Source: Bidens hawaiensis
Lineage: Eukaryota; Streptophyta; Magnoliopsida; Asterales; Asteraceae
NCBI GenBank assembly: GCA_021521415.1
Contig: JAIQDT010000172.1
Coordinates: 1,322,501 to 1,386,500 of the forward strand
Direction of reading: 5' to 3'
Length of the DNA stretch: 64,000 nucleotides
The position numbers and the translations under genes are program-made. Below, piece by piece: positions 1 through 11,382 of the stretch; the stretch's first letter is position 1; each line of letters opens with the position of its first letter. The notes under the pieces were generated by a model, which made no database searches, had not been told where the DNA came from, and saw only the letters and a program-made list of their open reading frames with translations.

Positions 1-25
1 CCAGGTGAAATCGAAGGGACCGACA
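1..25 (+). repeat. CopA 5' LTR, last 25 bases
   Basis: Identical to 12513-12537 and ends in CA, directly followed by the primer binding site. The rest of this LTR lies upstream of the window. Confidence 0.88.
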
Positions 26-27
26 GG

Positions 28-39
28 TGGTATCAAAGC
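28..39 (+). promoter_or_regulatory. CopA primer binding site (initiator Met tRNA type)
   Basis: TGGTATCAAAGC, one base from the common plant copia site TGGTATCAGAGC, three bases after the LTR end. It would prime minus-strand DNA synthesis. The untranslated leader from 40 to 324 holds no gene; it is T-rich and leads to the Gag ATG at 325. Confidence 0.85.
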
Positions 40-324
40 TTGTTACTGCAATTTTGGAAATATTGTTGCTGATTAAAGATTTGAAGAAGAATGACGTAAG
101 CAGACCCATGTTCGATTGATTTGTGACCTCAGCTGCCCTGTTTTTCATTTTTCTTCCAGATCTACAATCTAACGGTGTTTTCTCTTCCTTATTTCAATTA
201 AAGTTTTAATCTTTGTATCTAAATCTTGTTCTAAGCACATCAGACACATCAGATCAGAGCATTCTGTTTTCAGATCTAATTATTTTGAATTTTTTTAAAG
301 GAAACTGATTTTTAATTTTTCAAA

Positions 325-2287
325 ATGTCTGGATATGAGGAACAAGAGGTGTCTACTAACAAGATACCAAGGTTGTATGGACAGGAAAACTTTATCAAAT
401 GGAAAGTACTCTTTGTAGCAGCCGTATGCTACAATGATATTGATATGTGGAACTCCATCAAGAATGGTCCACAAACTGCCGTTGAAGAAGGTGCAAATGC
501 TACTACAACTGCTGCTGTAAGAGAGAAAATGAGAAAGGTGGATGACAAAGCCTTAGCTATGATTAAGCTAGGTTTGTCTTGGGAGATTCTGACCTAGGTG
601 GCTCATCACACAACTGCCAAGCAAATGTATGATGCCATCCTTGAAATGTATGAAGGGAATACTGAACTAAAGAACATAAAGAAGCAAAGATTGAAGCAAC
701 AGTTGGAAAGGTTCAAGTATAGGGATGGAGAAAGGTTGAAATCAATACTAGAACGTTTTCTAAGTATTGTGAATGAGTTGAGGACAACTGATTATGTAAT
801 GACTGACTTTGATTTGAATACAAAGTTACTCAACTCAATGCCAAAAGAATGGTATACTGCTTGCAAATTCATCATTCAGAAGCAAAATTTCAATGAATTA
901 AAATTGGATGATGTGGTATGCTTTCTTCAGGCTGCAGAACTTGAAATGATAGAGAATGTGATGATTAAGGAAGATAGACCCTGGTTCAATGTTTCAAATG
1001 CATTGATTGCACCTATGGGAAATCTGTCTACCAAGAATCAACAACAAATTCCCATTATTGAAGAACCAGCTGAACATAATGTTGTTACTCCAAAATCTTT
1101 CATTGGAGGTAGCACAAGTAATCAAGGAAATCAGCAGAGGTTCAACGTGCAACTGATTGATGATACTGATTCTGCCTCCAAGCTAAGTGGAAATGTTTCT
1201 AATACTGGCACAGGACATGGTCAAAGCAATGAAACACAAGCTTTGTTGTCTATGTTTACTGAGTCATATAATGCATTTGTTGCAAAGAATATAATTCACA
1301 CAAGTGTACAAGATGATTTAGAACAAATTGATGCAGATGACTTGGAAGACATGGATTTGAAGTGGCAAGCTGCCATGTTGGGTTTGAGAAGTAAAAGACT
1401 GTATAACAGAACTGGTAGGTCTCTGGTTTCTAGTCCTAATGACAGGATTGGATTTGACAAGTCAAAAGCAATATGCTACAATTGTCAGCAACCTGGTCAT
1501 TTTGCAAGAGAATGCAATCAACCAAGAAATTTTCAAATGAATCAATTCCAGAATCAACAACCAGGAGGTCAGCATCAATATCAACAAAATCAACCAAGAA
1601 GTCAACAGCATTACCAACAAAATCAGCCAAGATTCAACAACAACAATAGTCAAATGAATAACTTTAACAACAACAACATCAATCCCAACAACAATTACAA
1701 CCCCAACTTCAACAACTTTCAGCCTCAAATGAATAATCAACAACAAAGTATGCAACAGACTCAAGATTTTCAAATGAATAACAATAAAAACCTTCAAGCA
1801 GCTCAAAATGTTCCAAACAACACTGTTCCAGCAAATCAAAATCAGATCAGAAATCAAGGAAATGTGGCAGTGACTACACAGCATGAAGGAAATTTTGATT
1901 GGAGCAATCATGAAGAGGACATTGCAGATGATATCAGGAAAGCAAATGAATAACTTTAACAACAACAACATCAATCCCAACAACAATTACAACCCCAACT
2001 TCAACAACTTTCAGCCTCAAATGAATAATCAACAACAAAGTATGCAACAGACTCAAGATTTTCAAATGAATAACAATAAAAACCTTCAAGCAGCTCAAAA
2101 TGTTCCAAACAACACTGTTCCAGCAAATCAAAATCAGATCAGAAATCAAGGAAATGTGGCAGTGACTACACAGCATGAAGGAAATTTTGATTGGAGCAAT
2201 CATGAAGAGGACATTGCAGATGATATCAGGAAAGCAAATGTGGCATTCATGGCCATAATTGAGAAAGAAAAAGGATCATTATCTTAG
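325..2287 (+). pseudogene. gag: CopA gag, capsid and nucleocapsid part, broken
   Basis: Encodes a copia-type Gag, which packages the element RNA. The ATG at 325 opens the reading frame. An in-frame TAG at 595-597 interrupts the N-terminal domain, and the frame then continues to 1953. An acidic block (QIDADDLEDMDLKWQ) precedes a CX2CX4HX4C zinc knuckle (CYNCQQPGHFAREC) near 1474-1515. After the knuckle comes a long Gln/Asn-rich stretch. A 292-bp tandem duplication in that stretch is not a multiple of three, so it throws translation out of frame and ends it at 1953. The second copy is read in another frame and stops at 2285-2287. The knuckle and the upstream block are shared with the other copia copies in the window. 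Confidence 0.88.
1651..2240 (+). repeat. 292-bp tandem duplication in CopA gag
   Basis: The segment 1651-1942 is repeated at 1943-2234, with matching bases running on to about 2240. I saw no mismatch between copies, so the duplication is young compared with the rest of the element. It covers the Asn/Gln-rich tail of Gag. At 292 bases (3n+1) it causes a frameshift. Confidence 0.9.
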
Positions 2288-4226
2288 GTACACTCTGCTC
2301 CTACAGTTGATTTAAATGAACTTATTATTGAATTGAAAATAAAGGTAGGCAAGCTGGAAAGTGAGTGTTTCAAAAAACAAAGCATCATCAATGAGTATGA
2401 AGCAAGTGAGTTGATCAGTGATGAAAAGATTAAAAGCCTTGAAGATGATTGCATGATCATTTACAGAACTCAAACTAGATACACCACTGAGATTGATGGA
2501 TTAAAGAAGATGTTGGTTGAAGAAAAGGTGCAAAACACAAGACTGAAGGTTGAAACTGAATTTTTGAAGAATATGATCTCAACAGGCAACATATGTGGTA
2601 TAATGAACCAGGTGAAGGAACAAGACAAATACTAAACAGTACCACCTCCATTCAACAACAACTTCATGCCAAAAGTTGACAAAGAGAAAAGAGATGCATA
2701 CTTGCAACAATTCAGAGATGTCTTTCAAGACAAGGAAGAATTTGTTGATTTGTACAAAAAGGTAAAAGTGAATGAAGAAGGAGAGTTTGTGATTAAGAAA
2801 GAAGTAAAAGAGAATAAGTCAATTGGAGTTCAAGTCTCTGAGGATGACTTTGATCCAGTTGAGTTGGATCAAGATGAGTTGAGTGATTTGAGTGATCAAA
2901 TTACTGAAAAGGAAATCAAAGCTGCTGAAAGAGGAAGAAAATATAAGAAACCTGAATCTGTTGGTAAACTTCCAAAGTATCCACCAGTCCCACCAAGATT
3001 GAAGAAACAGAATGATAAAATGAGAGGAGAACATATTTCTTTTGATATTTGTGATAGGAGGAAGATAAACTACAATACAGTCAGACCACCAAGCAAGGCT
3101 GTATTGGGTAAGATAAAGCAGAATAACAAAAAGAAGATGGTGACTGAAAAAGTTGATACAGAAAATTTTATCCCAGTTTATCCAATCCTTTCTAGTGATG
3201 AGGTGTTGGATGTTGGAGAAGTGGAAACTATGGAAGGGTATGAGAAAAGACAGTCAAGGGTTAGAGAAAGCAGTGATGAAAGAACCTATGATTATGGAGA
3301 AGATTTTCTTTGTCAAAAGCAAACTTGAAAGACAAGACATCAAGATTGAGAAATTTGTTCCCTTTTCAATTGATATTGATGGTTTAAAGAATCAGAAGAC
3401 TCTAGGAGTCAAGACACCTAAGCCAAGTGAAAGATACAAGAAACCGAAAGAACATGAAATATTCAAAGGCAAGGTTTGGTGCAAAAGGTGTGATGAATAT
3501 GGACAACATACAGATTCATGTAATGAAAGATTCAAATTCAAACCATTTCATGTACCAGATGGAACAAAGTATGGACAAGATTTTGTCCTGTACAAAAAGA
3601 AGTATGATGAATATCTGGGAAAAGGAAAGGTGTGTGGAAATGAAACCATGAACAAAGAAGAGAAGAAATCCGAAAAGGAGACAAGGATTGAAAAGAAAGT
3701 GACTGAACTAGCAAGAAGAAGTAAATCTCCTAAGAAGAATGAGAAATTGACCAAAAAGAACTATCAGTCTGTGAAAATCAAGCAAGATACTCAATCAGTA
3801 AAATCTGATAGCTCACAAGGATCATCAAGCAGTGAGAAGACAATAAGAAAAGATGCACATTCTAGAAAGAAACCAACAGAACTCACTGGTGATTAGAAGT
3901 TTCTACTAAAGCATGGATATGAACCACATGGTTTTCTTTGGAAACCTAAGACTGAGAGTAAAATTGAGCAAGTTGTTAATGTGAGAGACTACTCTGAGAA
4001 GAAGGACTATGTGATAAAGGAGTATGCCACTAACTCAGCTGAATACCAGTGTCCAACCTCGCTTGTTAAAACTCCAAGAGAGTGTGGTTATGAAACTGAT
4101 AATTTAGACAACATAGAATTGACTCATGAAGATCCTAAGCCAACAACACTCACTTCCCAAGCTGTGTCTGAAACTGAATCTGATGAGCTGCAAGTTGATA
4201 AGGCTTGCGCTTCATCCCTCAACTAA
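2288..4226 (+). pseudogene. CopA gag C-terminal and gag-pol spacer region, broken
   Basis: Continues Gag-Pol between the nucleocapsid and protease. Segments 2333-2635 and 2666-3328 share one frame, separated by a TAA at 2633-2635. A one-base shift near 3300 moves the coding to the frame that runs to 3896. A TAG at 3894-3896 and a TAA at 4224-4226 follow. The first part is rich in Lys and Glu and looks coiled-coil. A second knuckle-like motif (CKRCDEYGQHTDSC, spacing CX2CX5HX3C) lies near 3480-3521. CopB has the same plan, with a coiled coil and then a second knuckle before its protease, which supports reading this as one ancestral polyprotein segment. Confidence 0.75.
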
Positions 4227-4882
4227 TCAAACTTTCTTTGTGTGTGCAGGAACAGTCCACTCCTCAAAATGACATACGGTATATGGATAGTGGTTGTTCT
4301 AGGCACATGACTTGTGACAAGAGATCTCTTGTCAATTATGAAGAGAAGTATGAAGGTCCAGTAGCTTTTGGGAGTGATGAGAATGGTGGAAAGATTGTTG
4401 GAATAGGAATCTTAACAAATGGGAAAGTCTCATTTGATAATGTATTTCATGTTGAAGGTCTTCAGTACAATCTGCTAAGTATATAACAAATGTGTGATAA
4501 GGGTTACAAAGTCAGTTTTGATGATTCACACTGTTTCTTTTTAAAACCTGAGTTTGTAATTCCACCTGAAATGATTATGATGATGGCACCAAGAAATGGT
4601 TACTTGTATGAATTGAATATGAAAGAAGCTATTTCAAGAGGAGGTGCATGTTTTGTTTCCAAAGCCACTGAAAATGAGTCAAAATTGTGGCATAGGAAAC
4701 TGTGTCATGTGAAGTTGAAGAACTTGAATAGACTTGTCAAAGGTGAGCATGTCATAGGCTTACCTACAAGAGAATTCAAGTTGGAAGATCATTGTGATTC
4801 ATGCCAAAAGGGAAAACAACACAAATCTACTCATAAGCCAAAGCTCATCAACTTAATTGATCAAGTACTTTAATTACTTCAC
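4227..4882 (+). pseudogene. CopA aspartic protease and GAG-pre-integrase region
   Basis: The retropepsin active site is recognisable as MDSGCSRHMT near 4283-4312, where the DSG triad would cut the polyprotein. A TAA at 4484-4486 interrupts the conserved LLSI..MCDKGY stretch. The next segment carries LWHRKLCH and a CDSCQKGK pair, the His/His/Cys/Cys pattern of the zinc-binding region before copia integrase. A TAA at 4871-4873 and a one-base loss near 4883 separate this part from the integrase core. Confidence 0.88.
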
Positions 4883-5710
4883 ATGGTCTCTTTGGTCTTG
4901 TGAGTGTACCAAGTATTGGGAAGAAAAGATATTGTCTGGTGATCATAGATGACTATTCAAGATACACTTGGGTTTATTTCCTTAGTACCAAGGATGAGAC
5001 TGTAGAGTTGATTAAATGTTGTGTAACAATGATTGAGAACAAGTTGAATAAGACAGTCAAGATGATGAGAAGTGACAATGGCACTGAGTTCAAGAATGGA
5101 GTTATGCAAGAATTCTGTGAAGCAAAAGGAATTCAACAACAATTCTCAGCTCCTAGAACTCCTGAACAAAATGGTGTAGCAGAAAGAAGAAACAGAACAC
5201 TTATTGAAGCTGCAAGAACCATGTTAGCAGATGCAAATCTGCCTGTCACTTTTTGGGCTGAAGCTATAAATACAGCCTGCTATGTTCAGAACAGGGTACT
5301 TGTCAACAAAAGGCTTAACAAAACTCCATATGAAATATTTCACAACAGAAAGCCTTACATTAAGTTTTTCAAGCCTTTTGGATGCAAATATTTCCCTGGA
5401 TTGTTTCTTTGTTGGATATTCTACACACTCAAAAGCCTACAGAGTCTATGTAAAAGATCACTTGAGTGTTATAGAATCTTCTGACATCATTTTTAATGAG
5501 AATCAATTCAATACAGTTGATGGTGCAGCATGGCTGTTTGATCACGAGAAGTTAATAAGGTCTTTCAAGATTTATCCTGAAGACTTTGATGAATCATTCT
5601 ACAAGACCAGTGAATTTGAAGAGAAAAAGAAGAAGTCATTGGACTTGGAAGAATTATGGAAGAAGGTTGCTGAAAAGGAAAAGGAATATACTTTTGTGAA
5701 GAACTCCTAA
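4883..5710 (+). pseudogene. CopA integrase core, internally deleted
   Basis: The D,D-35-E integrase would insert the cDNA. The three acidic positions are visible in IIDDYSRYTWVYF, RSDNGTEF and QNGVAERRNRTL, and all are intact. After FGCKY near 5388 a short stretch is missing and the frame changes. The following FVGYSTHSKAYRVY and the integrase C-terminal region are read in frame 2 up to a stop at 5708-5710. Homologous copia integrases have roughly 25-30 more residues at that junction (family knowledge), so a small out-of-frame deletion is the simplest explanation. Confidence 0.88.
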
Positions 5711-5923
5711 TGTGATATTGGTGAACCTAATCAAGAAAAAAATCACAATGTTGAACATAATCATACTGAGAACAATCAAGACAATCAAGATGCATAAAAT
5801 GTAAGTTCAGAATGAGGGTGACACAAGAAACCAAGCAAGTGGAGAAGAAGCTGCATCTACAACAAGATTTCAAGATCTATTTCAAAGATTGAACTTAGAA
5901 AATAATGGTGCATCTACTTCAAG

Positions 5924-6076
5924 ACAACATAATGATGAAGCACCAGAATTTCATGATGCAGAGACTGATTTGATCAATGAAGAACTAGAACTCAATGAGT
6001 CAAATCTTGACACAACATAATGATGAAGCACCAGAATTTCATGATGCAGAGACTGATTTGATCAATGAAGAACTAT
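5924..6076 (+). repeat. 65-bp direct repeat, 88-bp offset, between CopA IN and RT
   Basis: Positions 5924-5988 and 6012-6076 match without visible mismatch, with 23 bases between. The 88-base offset breaks the reading frame linking integrase to reverse transcriptase. The flanking 5711-5923 is a degenerate, Asn/Asp/Glu-rich linker with stops. Confidence 0.85.
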
Positions 6077-7634
6077 GTCTACAGATATGATTGTTCAAAC
6101 TCCTTATGTGGAAAAGAATCATCCTTCTGAAAACATCATTGGTGATTTGCATGAAAGAGTTACGAGAAGTCATTCTGAAATTGCAAACATTTGTCTTTAC
6201 TCTTGTTTTCTATCCAAAATAGAACCAAAGAACACAGCACAAGCATTAAAAGATAATAGTTGGGTGGAAGCAATGCAAGAGGAATTGGCACAATTTAGAG
6301 ATCTGCATGTGTGGGATCTTGTTGATAAACCATTTGACAGATATGCAATTGGAACCAAATGGGTGTTCAGAAACAAAAGGGATGAAAGGGATTTAGTGAT
6401 TAAGAATAAAGCTAGACTTGTAGCACTGGGATGTCTTCAAGAAGAAGGAATAGACTTTGAGGAAGTTTTTGCACCAGTTGCAAGACTTGAAGCTATCAGG
6501 ATTTTTCTTGCATATGCTGCCTCAAAGAACATTAAAGTGTTCTAGCTTGATGTTAAGTCTGCATTTCTGAATGGAAAGATTGATGAAGAGGTGTATGTTG
6601 CTCAACCTCTAGGTTTTGAGGATCCAATGTATCCAAATAGGGTGTATAAGTTAAACAAAGCCCTTTATGGATTGCATCAGGATCCTAGAGCATGGTATGA
6701 TGAGCTGTCAAATCATCTTCTTGAAAATGGTTTCAAAAGAGGAGCCATTGACAAGACACTCTTCTACAAAAGAAAGGGATCAGACTTGCTTTTAGTACAA
6801 GTGTATGTGGATGACATCATCTTTGGTTCTACAAATGAACAGATGTGTATGGAGTTTGAAGGGGTAATGAAGTCCAAATACAGCATGAGTTCTACGGGAG
6901 AAATGAACTTCTTTCTAGGATTGCAAGTTCAACAGAAAGCTGAGGGGATTTTCATTCATCAAAGCAAATATGTGCAGGACATCTTAAACAAGTTCAACTG
7001 TCATGAGTACAAGACTGCTTCAACTCCAATGGACACCAAAGAAAAGATGATTGCAGATGAAAAGGGGGAGCCTATAGACGAACATGAATATACAGCCAAA
7101 ATTGGATCTCTGATGTATTTGACTGCAACAAGATCAGATATCATGTTTGCTGTATGTGTGTGTGCAAGATTCCAATCAAGTCCAAAAGTCTCCCACATGA
7201 ATGCTATTAAAAGAATATTCAGATATTTGAAGGGAAGACCAGACTTAGGGATTTGGTATCCAAGGAACCAAGCTTTTGATCTGATTGCATATACATACAG
7301 TGACTATGATGGCTGCAACATGAGCAGAAAGTCAACCTCAGGTGGATGTCAAATTTTGGGTAAAAGGCTAGTGTCATGGCAATGTAAAAAACAGACTACA
7401 GTTTCAATCTCTACTGTAGAAGCTGAATATGTTGCTGCATCTGCCTGCTGTGCACAAGTTCTATGGATTCAAAATCAGATGCTGGACTATGGTTTGAATT
7501 TCTTGAACACCCCAATTTTTATTGACAATAATGCTGCATATTTTACTGTTAAAAATCCTGTTCAACATTCCAAAACTAAGCACATTGAAATCAGACATCA
7601 TTTCATCAGAGACTGCAGTGAAAACGGTTTGATA
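6075..7634 (+). pseudogene. CopA reverse transcriptase and RNase H, truncated
   Basis: Nearly intact copia reverse transcriptase. WVFRNKRDE opens the domain, VDDIIFGST carries the catalytic YVDD near 6806-6832, and the RNase H has DYDGCNMSRKSTSGG and STVEAEYVAAS. One TAG at 6543-6545 replaces the Gln of a conserved KVFQLDVKSAF block, consistent with a C-to-T change. The protein follows the family as far as IRHHFIRDC near 7590-7620. It then runs straight into a 79-bp tandem array and stops at 7653-7655, so the C-terminal tail of RNase H (some 40 residues in relatives) has been lost. Confidence 0.92.
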
Positions 7635-7990
7635 ATTTTCAACCTTTCCGAATAAGCTTAGTCATTTTTGACTTGATTATGTGTGAATATGTTGTTTCGG
7701 GTAAAGTTTGATTATTTTCAACCTTTCCGAGTAAGCTTACTCATTTTTGACTTGATTATGTGTGAATATGTTGTTTCGGGTAAGGTTTGATAATTTTCAA
7801 ACTTTCCGAGTAAGCTTAGTCATTTTTTACTTGATTATGTGTGAATATGTTGTTTCGGGTAAGGTTTGATAATTTTCACACTTTCCGAGTAAGCTTAGTC
7901 ATTTTTGACTTGATTATGTGTGAATATGTTGTTTCGGGTAAGGTTTAATAGTTTTCAACCTTTCCGAGTAAGCATAGTCATTTTTGACTA
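7626..7990 (+). repeat. 79-bp tandem array directly after CopA RNase H
   Basis: About 4.6 copies of a 79-bp unit begin at 7626, 7705, 7784, 7863 and 7942. Each unit holds two copies of the element motif: one CCGAGTAAGCTTAGTC-like and one TTTCGGGTAAGGTTTG-like. Units differ by only a few bases. The array starts inside the RNase H coding frame. Confidence 0.9.
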
Positions 7991-9150
7991 ACTTTATGAT
8001 TTTCGGGCATGCTTTGAAGTGTTTACACTTTCAGGATGGAGTACACTGTTGTACTCATTTCCCGAGCAAGCTTGAAGTCTTGAGATGATTATGTGTTGTT
8101 ATAGCTAGCTTTTAACAAGAAATTCTTGGTTCGGGCAAGCTATGCATGTTATATGCTGATTGAGATTCCAAGCGAACTTTATGAACTTAGTCAAGTACAT
8201 CAAGTAAGCTTTGTGATTTGAGTGAATATGTCATTAGAAAAGGTTTGTTAATCTTTCCGGGCATGCTTAAATATTACTATTTAAGTTTGTCATTTTTTGG
8301 GTATGGTTTGGCATGTTGAAATCCCTCGAGTAAGGGCATACCTGATGATTGAATGTGTTTATCCTAGCAAGCTTAGTGCTAACATAGGATTTTCGGGCAA
8401 GCTCTATGAAATTTTAGACTATAGCATACTTAAATGTCTATGTGTTTTAATTTCATTCCAAGCATGCTCTGTGATATATGTGTTTACGATTTCTTTGAAT
8501 TTACAAGTGTTTTCGGGCAAACTTTGTTTTCCGGGCACACTTTATATTCCGGGTACACTTTTGTTCCCTCAATATACTGGGTAATTTCAAAACTTAACTT
8601 TCCGAGTACACTGTCTGCTAGAATTCCTTTCCGGGCACACTTTGTACTATATGAAGGTTATTCTGGTATACTTTGCATAAGATTGTTGTTCGGGCATACT
8701 TTACATCAGAAAGGTTGCTCGGGCATATTATATTTTCAAGCATACTTGAATGAATGTGTTACTTGATTGAATATGTTAGTTAGTATGATAAAATTGATTA
8801 TGATTCTTATGAGGGTTCATGCTAGATAAGTTTTAATTTGAAATTGAGAAATCTATGTGGGGATCTTAATTGATTCTTAGTAAGGATGTTTATTTGATTA
8901 TTATACTTGATTATTTTCCTTGTGATTAATTTCTCAAGAAATCTAGTATTTCGGGTAAGCTTTCTTCATCATGTCTCAACTTTAAATTAATTTACTTGAT
9001 CGAGCATGGGTTATAAATAGAAGAATTCGGGCAAACTTTGTATATTCAAAATGAAAATTTTCCAAGCAAAGTTTGACCGGGTAAGGTTTGTATGTGGAAG
9101 TATACCGAGTAGACTTTGGATTTATTAATCTTTCGAGTAAGGTCTTATGA
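7990..9150 (+). repeat. CopA pol-to-ORF3 spacer with dispersed CCGGGCAAGCTTT-like motif
   Basis: No coding region is visible. Instead the spacer holds more than 25 degenerate copies of a 12-14 base motif (consensus near YCCGRGYAWRCTTTG) at irregular spacing. Clear examples lie near 8001, 8058, 8130, 8255, 8391, 8511, 8529, 8548, 8627, 8690, 8950, 9027, 9079 and 9135. The same motif fills the U3 part of the 3' LTR. The small ORFs across this area show no family resemblance and I reject them. Confidence 0.82.
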
Positions 9151-9724
9151 ACTTAAATGAAATTAAAAGTTTAATATATCAAGTGGATAATGTTACTGGT
9201 TGACAGCTAATAATTCACAAAAGGACAAAGAGCATTTAAAACCCACTTTCAAAAGGTATAAAAGAGGGAGTTAGGCAAATTTTTCAAAATTATTTCCCCC
9301 TCTCTCCTCCCACTGCAAATTCTTACTCTCAAAGAAACACACTTTACCTTATCTTTACACACTTTTAAATAGATAAGGAATTTATAAGCTAAAACACAAA
9401 ACACTTTTCAAATTTCTCACTTTACCTGGCATGTAAAAGAAAAAGGCAGAAACAAAAGAACTTTATCTGCAATTTTGGCTTAAAAAAATTGCAGATACGT
9501 ACTTTACATTTGTCTTAACTCTCATTAAAAGAAGACCTGCATATGCTATTCAAATTTGAAACTTCACACTTCAAGAGTAACTTACATTTGTGTTTTGTGC
9601 AGATTTCTACATCATTCAAGACAACGGTTTGAATTGAAATATTATTTATACCTTAATTTTTTTTATACTTACTTTGATATCTAACTGATAATTGTGTGTT
9701 CATTGATATAACAGAAAATCAGCA
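9150..9724 (+). promoter_or_regulatory. Candidate promoter and leader of CopA ORF3
   Basis: GGTATAAAAGAGGGAG near 9255-9270 reads as a plant TATA box. It is followed by a pyrimidine patch (TTTCCCCCTCTCTCCTCCC, about 9291-9309) typical of plant core promoters and their start region. An A/C-rich leader leads to the ATG at 9725. Just upstream of it, TATAACAG near 9707-9714 and TTTTGTGCAG near 9593-9602 resemble 3' splice sites. Whether a separate or a spliced transcript is made is inference. No gene lies in this stretch. Confidence 0.5.
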
Positions 9725-11105
9725 ATGGATCCAACTCCAAGTACTTCCAATTCCTACAAACATCATCTTTCTGAAGAACTGAAGAAAGCATTGCAACGAG
9801 TTAAAACCCTAATGTCTGAGGTTGAGAAGATCTCAGCTGCCCCAAAACAGGGGGAGAAATCACCAAAACAGGGGGAGAAATCACTGAATCAGGGGGAGAA
9901 TTCGCTGAAGCTTCTCTCAATTTATGAAAAGAACAGCTCAGATGATGAAGCTGACAATGTTCCAGAAGATGAAAAGAAAGATCTTGAGGAAAGAAAGAAA
10001 TTAAAAGGGAAAGAAATTGCTCAAGTGGATGATGAAATTCAGACTTTAAATTCTCAGAAGGAGAATACAATGGACTCAGAAATGAATGAATCTGAATCAG
10101 AAGCCAAAAGAGTCTATGTGCAAAGAATGACAGAAATTTATGACAAGGAATTTCTTTCTCAAATGATGTCTGATAAAGACTTTGAAGAACAAGAAAACTT
10201 GATGAAGATATTTGAAGATGAGAGAAAGCTAAGAGATGAAGTGAAGAATAATCAGAGAGAAGTCCTACAAGAATTGATTGGAAACTGTTTAAATGATGAA
10301 GAAATTCCAAATGGTGTGCTATTATCTCTACTCAAGTTGATTAAACAAGAAGAACCAGAGACAGAGGTGAAAGAGAAACTCGACACTGTTATTGATAAAA
10401 TTTCAAAAACACTGAGAGAAGAAAAGATTGTTCAAGACAATGAAGTGAAAGATTTGAATCTGAAAGATGATTTGGAACAAGAAATGGAAGTTCAAAGTTC
10501 TTGAGTGAATATGATGGTAAACCAAGAATTTTAGTTGAGAATGGAATTCCCTTTGATTCAGTAAAAATAATGACAAGAAAAGAGATTTTGAGCAACTTCA
10601 AGAAAATGAAAGGACAACAGCTGAACATGAAGAAGGGAGCAGCTCAATCTCTAGTTGGTATGAACAAAGGAATATCCAAAAAGATGGCTAGTCTATCAAA
10701 GATGACAATTAAAGGAAAATCCAAAGTAAAGAAATTCTACAGAAAGACAACATCTTTGGTCTCAAAACAGAACAATACAAAGAAAAGGAAGATGTTTGTG
10801 ACTAATCAAGAAAAATCAAAGCAAATGCACTTGAAGATGGATGACCTTTTTTCAAAACTGCAGTAAAAGCCAAAAGCCCTTCAGTCAACCATAATATTAT
10901 GCCAAGCGGAATATTTTGTGACTCCAGGACTGAACATCTGAATGTTATGATGGAAAATGGAGAGATTGTGAAGATCTTCTCTAAAAATGACTTCAGAAAA
11001 TTCAATCTATGGCAATTGAAGGTGATTGCAGTACTGTATATCTCTGATTACAAAGAAAGGCAAAGGCCTATAAGTGCTAAGCAATCAGAACTGTTAAGAT
11101 TCTAG
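9725..11105 (+). pseudogene. CopA third ORF (env-like position), broken by two frameshifts
   Basis: Occupies the env-like position between pol and the 3' LTR. The ATG at 9725 opens a 259-codon frame rich in Glu, Lys and Asp with long predicted helices, probably coiled coil. It starts MDPTPSTSNS and includes three seven-residue repeats (KQGEKSP, KQGEKSL, NQGENSL). It stops at 10502-10504. Lys-rich coding continues in frame 1 to 10866, then in frame 3 (10899-11105), ending with SKNDFRKFNLWQLKVI. No signal peptide or obvious membrane segment is visible, so a real envelope function is unsupported. I do not recognise the family. It lacks the DPM..VNLS C-terminal block seen in CopB. Confidence 0.65.
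9849..9899 (+). promoter_or_regulatory. Three polypurine-tract-like copies inside CopA ORF3
   Basis: AGGGGGAGA occurs at 9849-9857, 9870-9878 and 9891-9899, exactly 21 bases apart. It matches the tract beside the 3' LTR. In the ORF each copy is read as Gln-Gly-Glu. Repeated polypurine tracts upstream of the 3' LTR are a known trait of Sireviruses. Confidence 0.7.
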
Positions 11106-11314
11106 GTTGAGCAAGAAAATTAAACAAGCATCTCTGGCTGAAATGAAGAATTTCAAGATTTGGCTTTGTTTTGTAATGTCTTCGGACAACTTTCTGATTA
11201 TGTAATTTGATTATGTTATTTGAATATGTAATTTTGATTTTTGATTTGATGTGTATTTTTGCTAAGTGTAAGTAACCATAGAAATGTTTTGGGTCAGCTG
11301 AGGTGTTCCAATGT

Positions 11315-11382
11315 AGGGGGAGATTGTTGGGTCAAGAAATTGACCTAAGGGGGAGATTGTTGAGTCAAAGATTTGACCTAAA
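11315..11382 (+). promoter_or_regulatory. Duplicated polypurine tract plus LTR start of CopA
   Basis: AGGGGGAGA at 11315-11323 and again at 11348-11356 are each followed by TTGTTG and a similar segment (TCAAGAAATTGACCTAA and TCAAAGATTTGACCTAA). The 33-base unit is therefore tandemly duplicated. Plus-strand priming could use either copy, so the LTR may start at 11325 or 11358. The preceding 11106-11314 is AT-rich with no gene. Confidence 0.75.

Noticed and set aside
1436..2203. Minus-strand Leu/Val-rich ORFs opposite CopA gag
   Set aside because: Produced by the CAA/AAC-rich Asn/Gln repeat read in reverse.
7626..7990. CRISPR-like array
   Set aside because: The 79-bp units are contiguous, imperfect and without unique spacers, in a plant retrotransposon.
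8297..8766. ORFs of 95 and 110 codons in the CopA spacer
   Set aside because: They overlap in different frames, follow the iterated motif, and show no domain.
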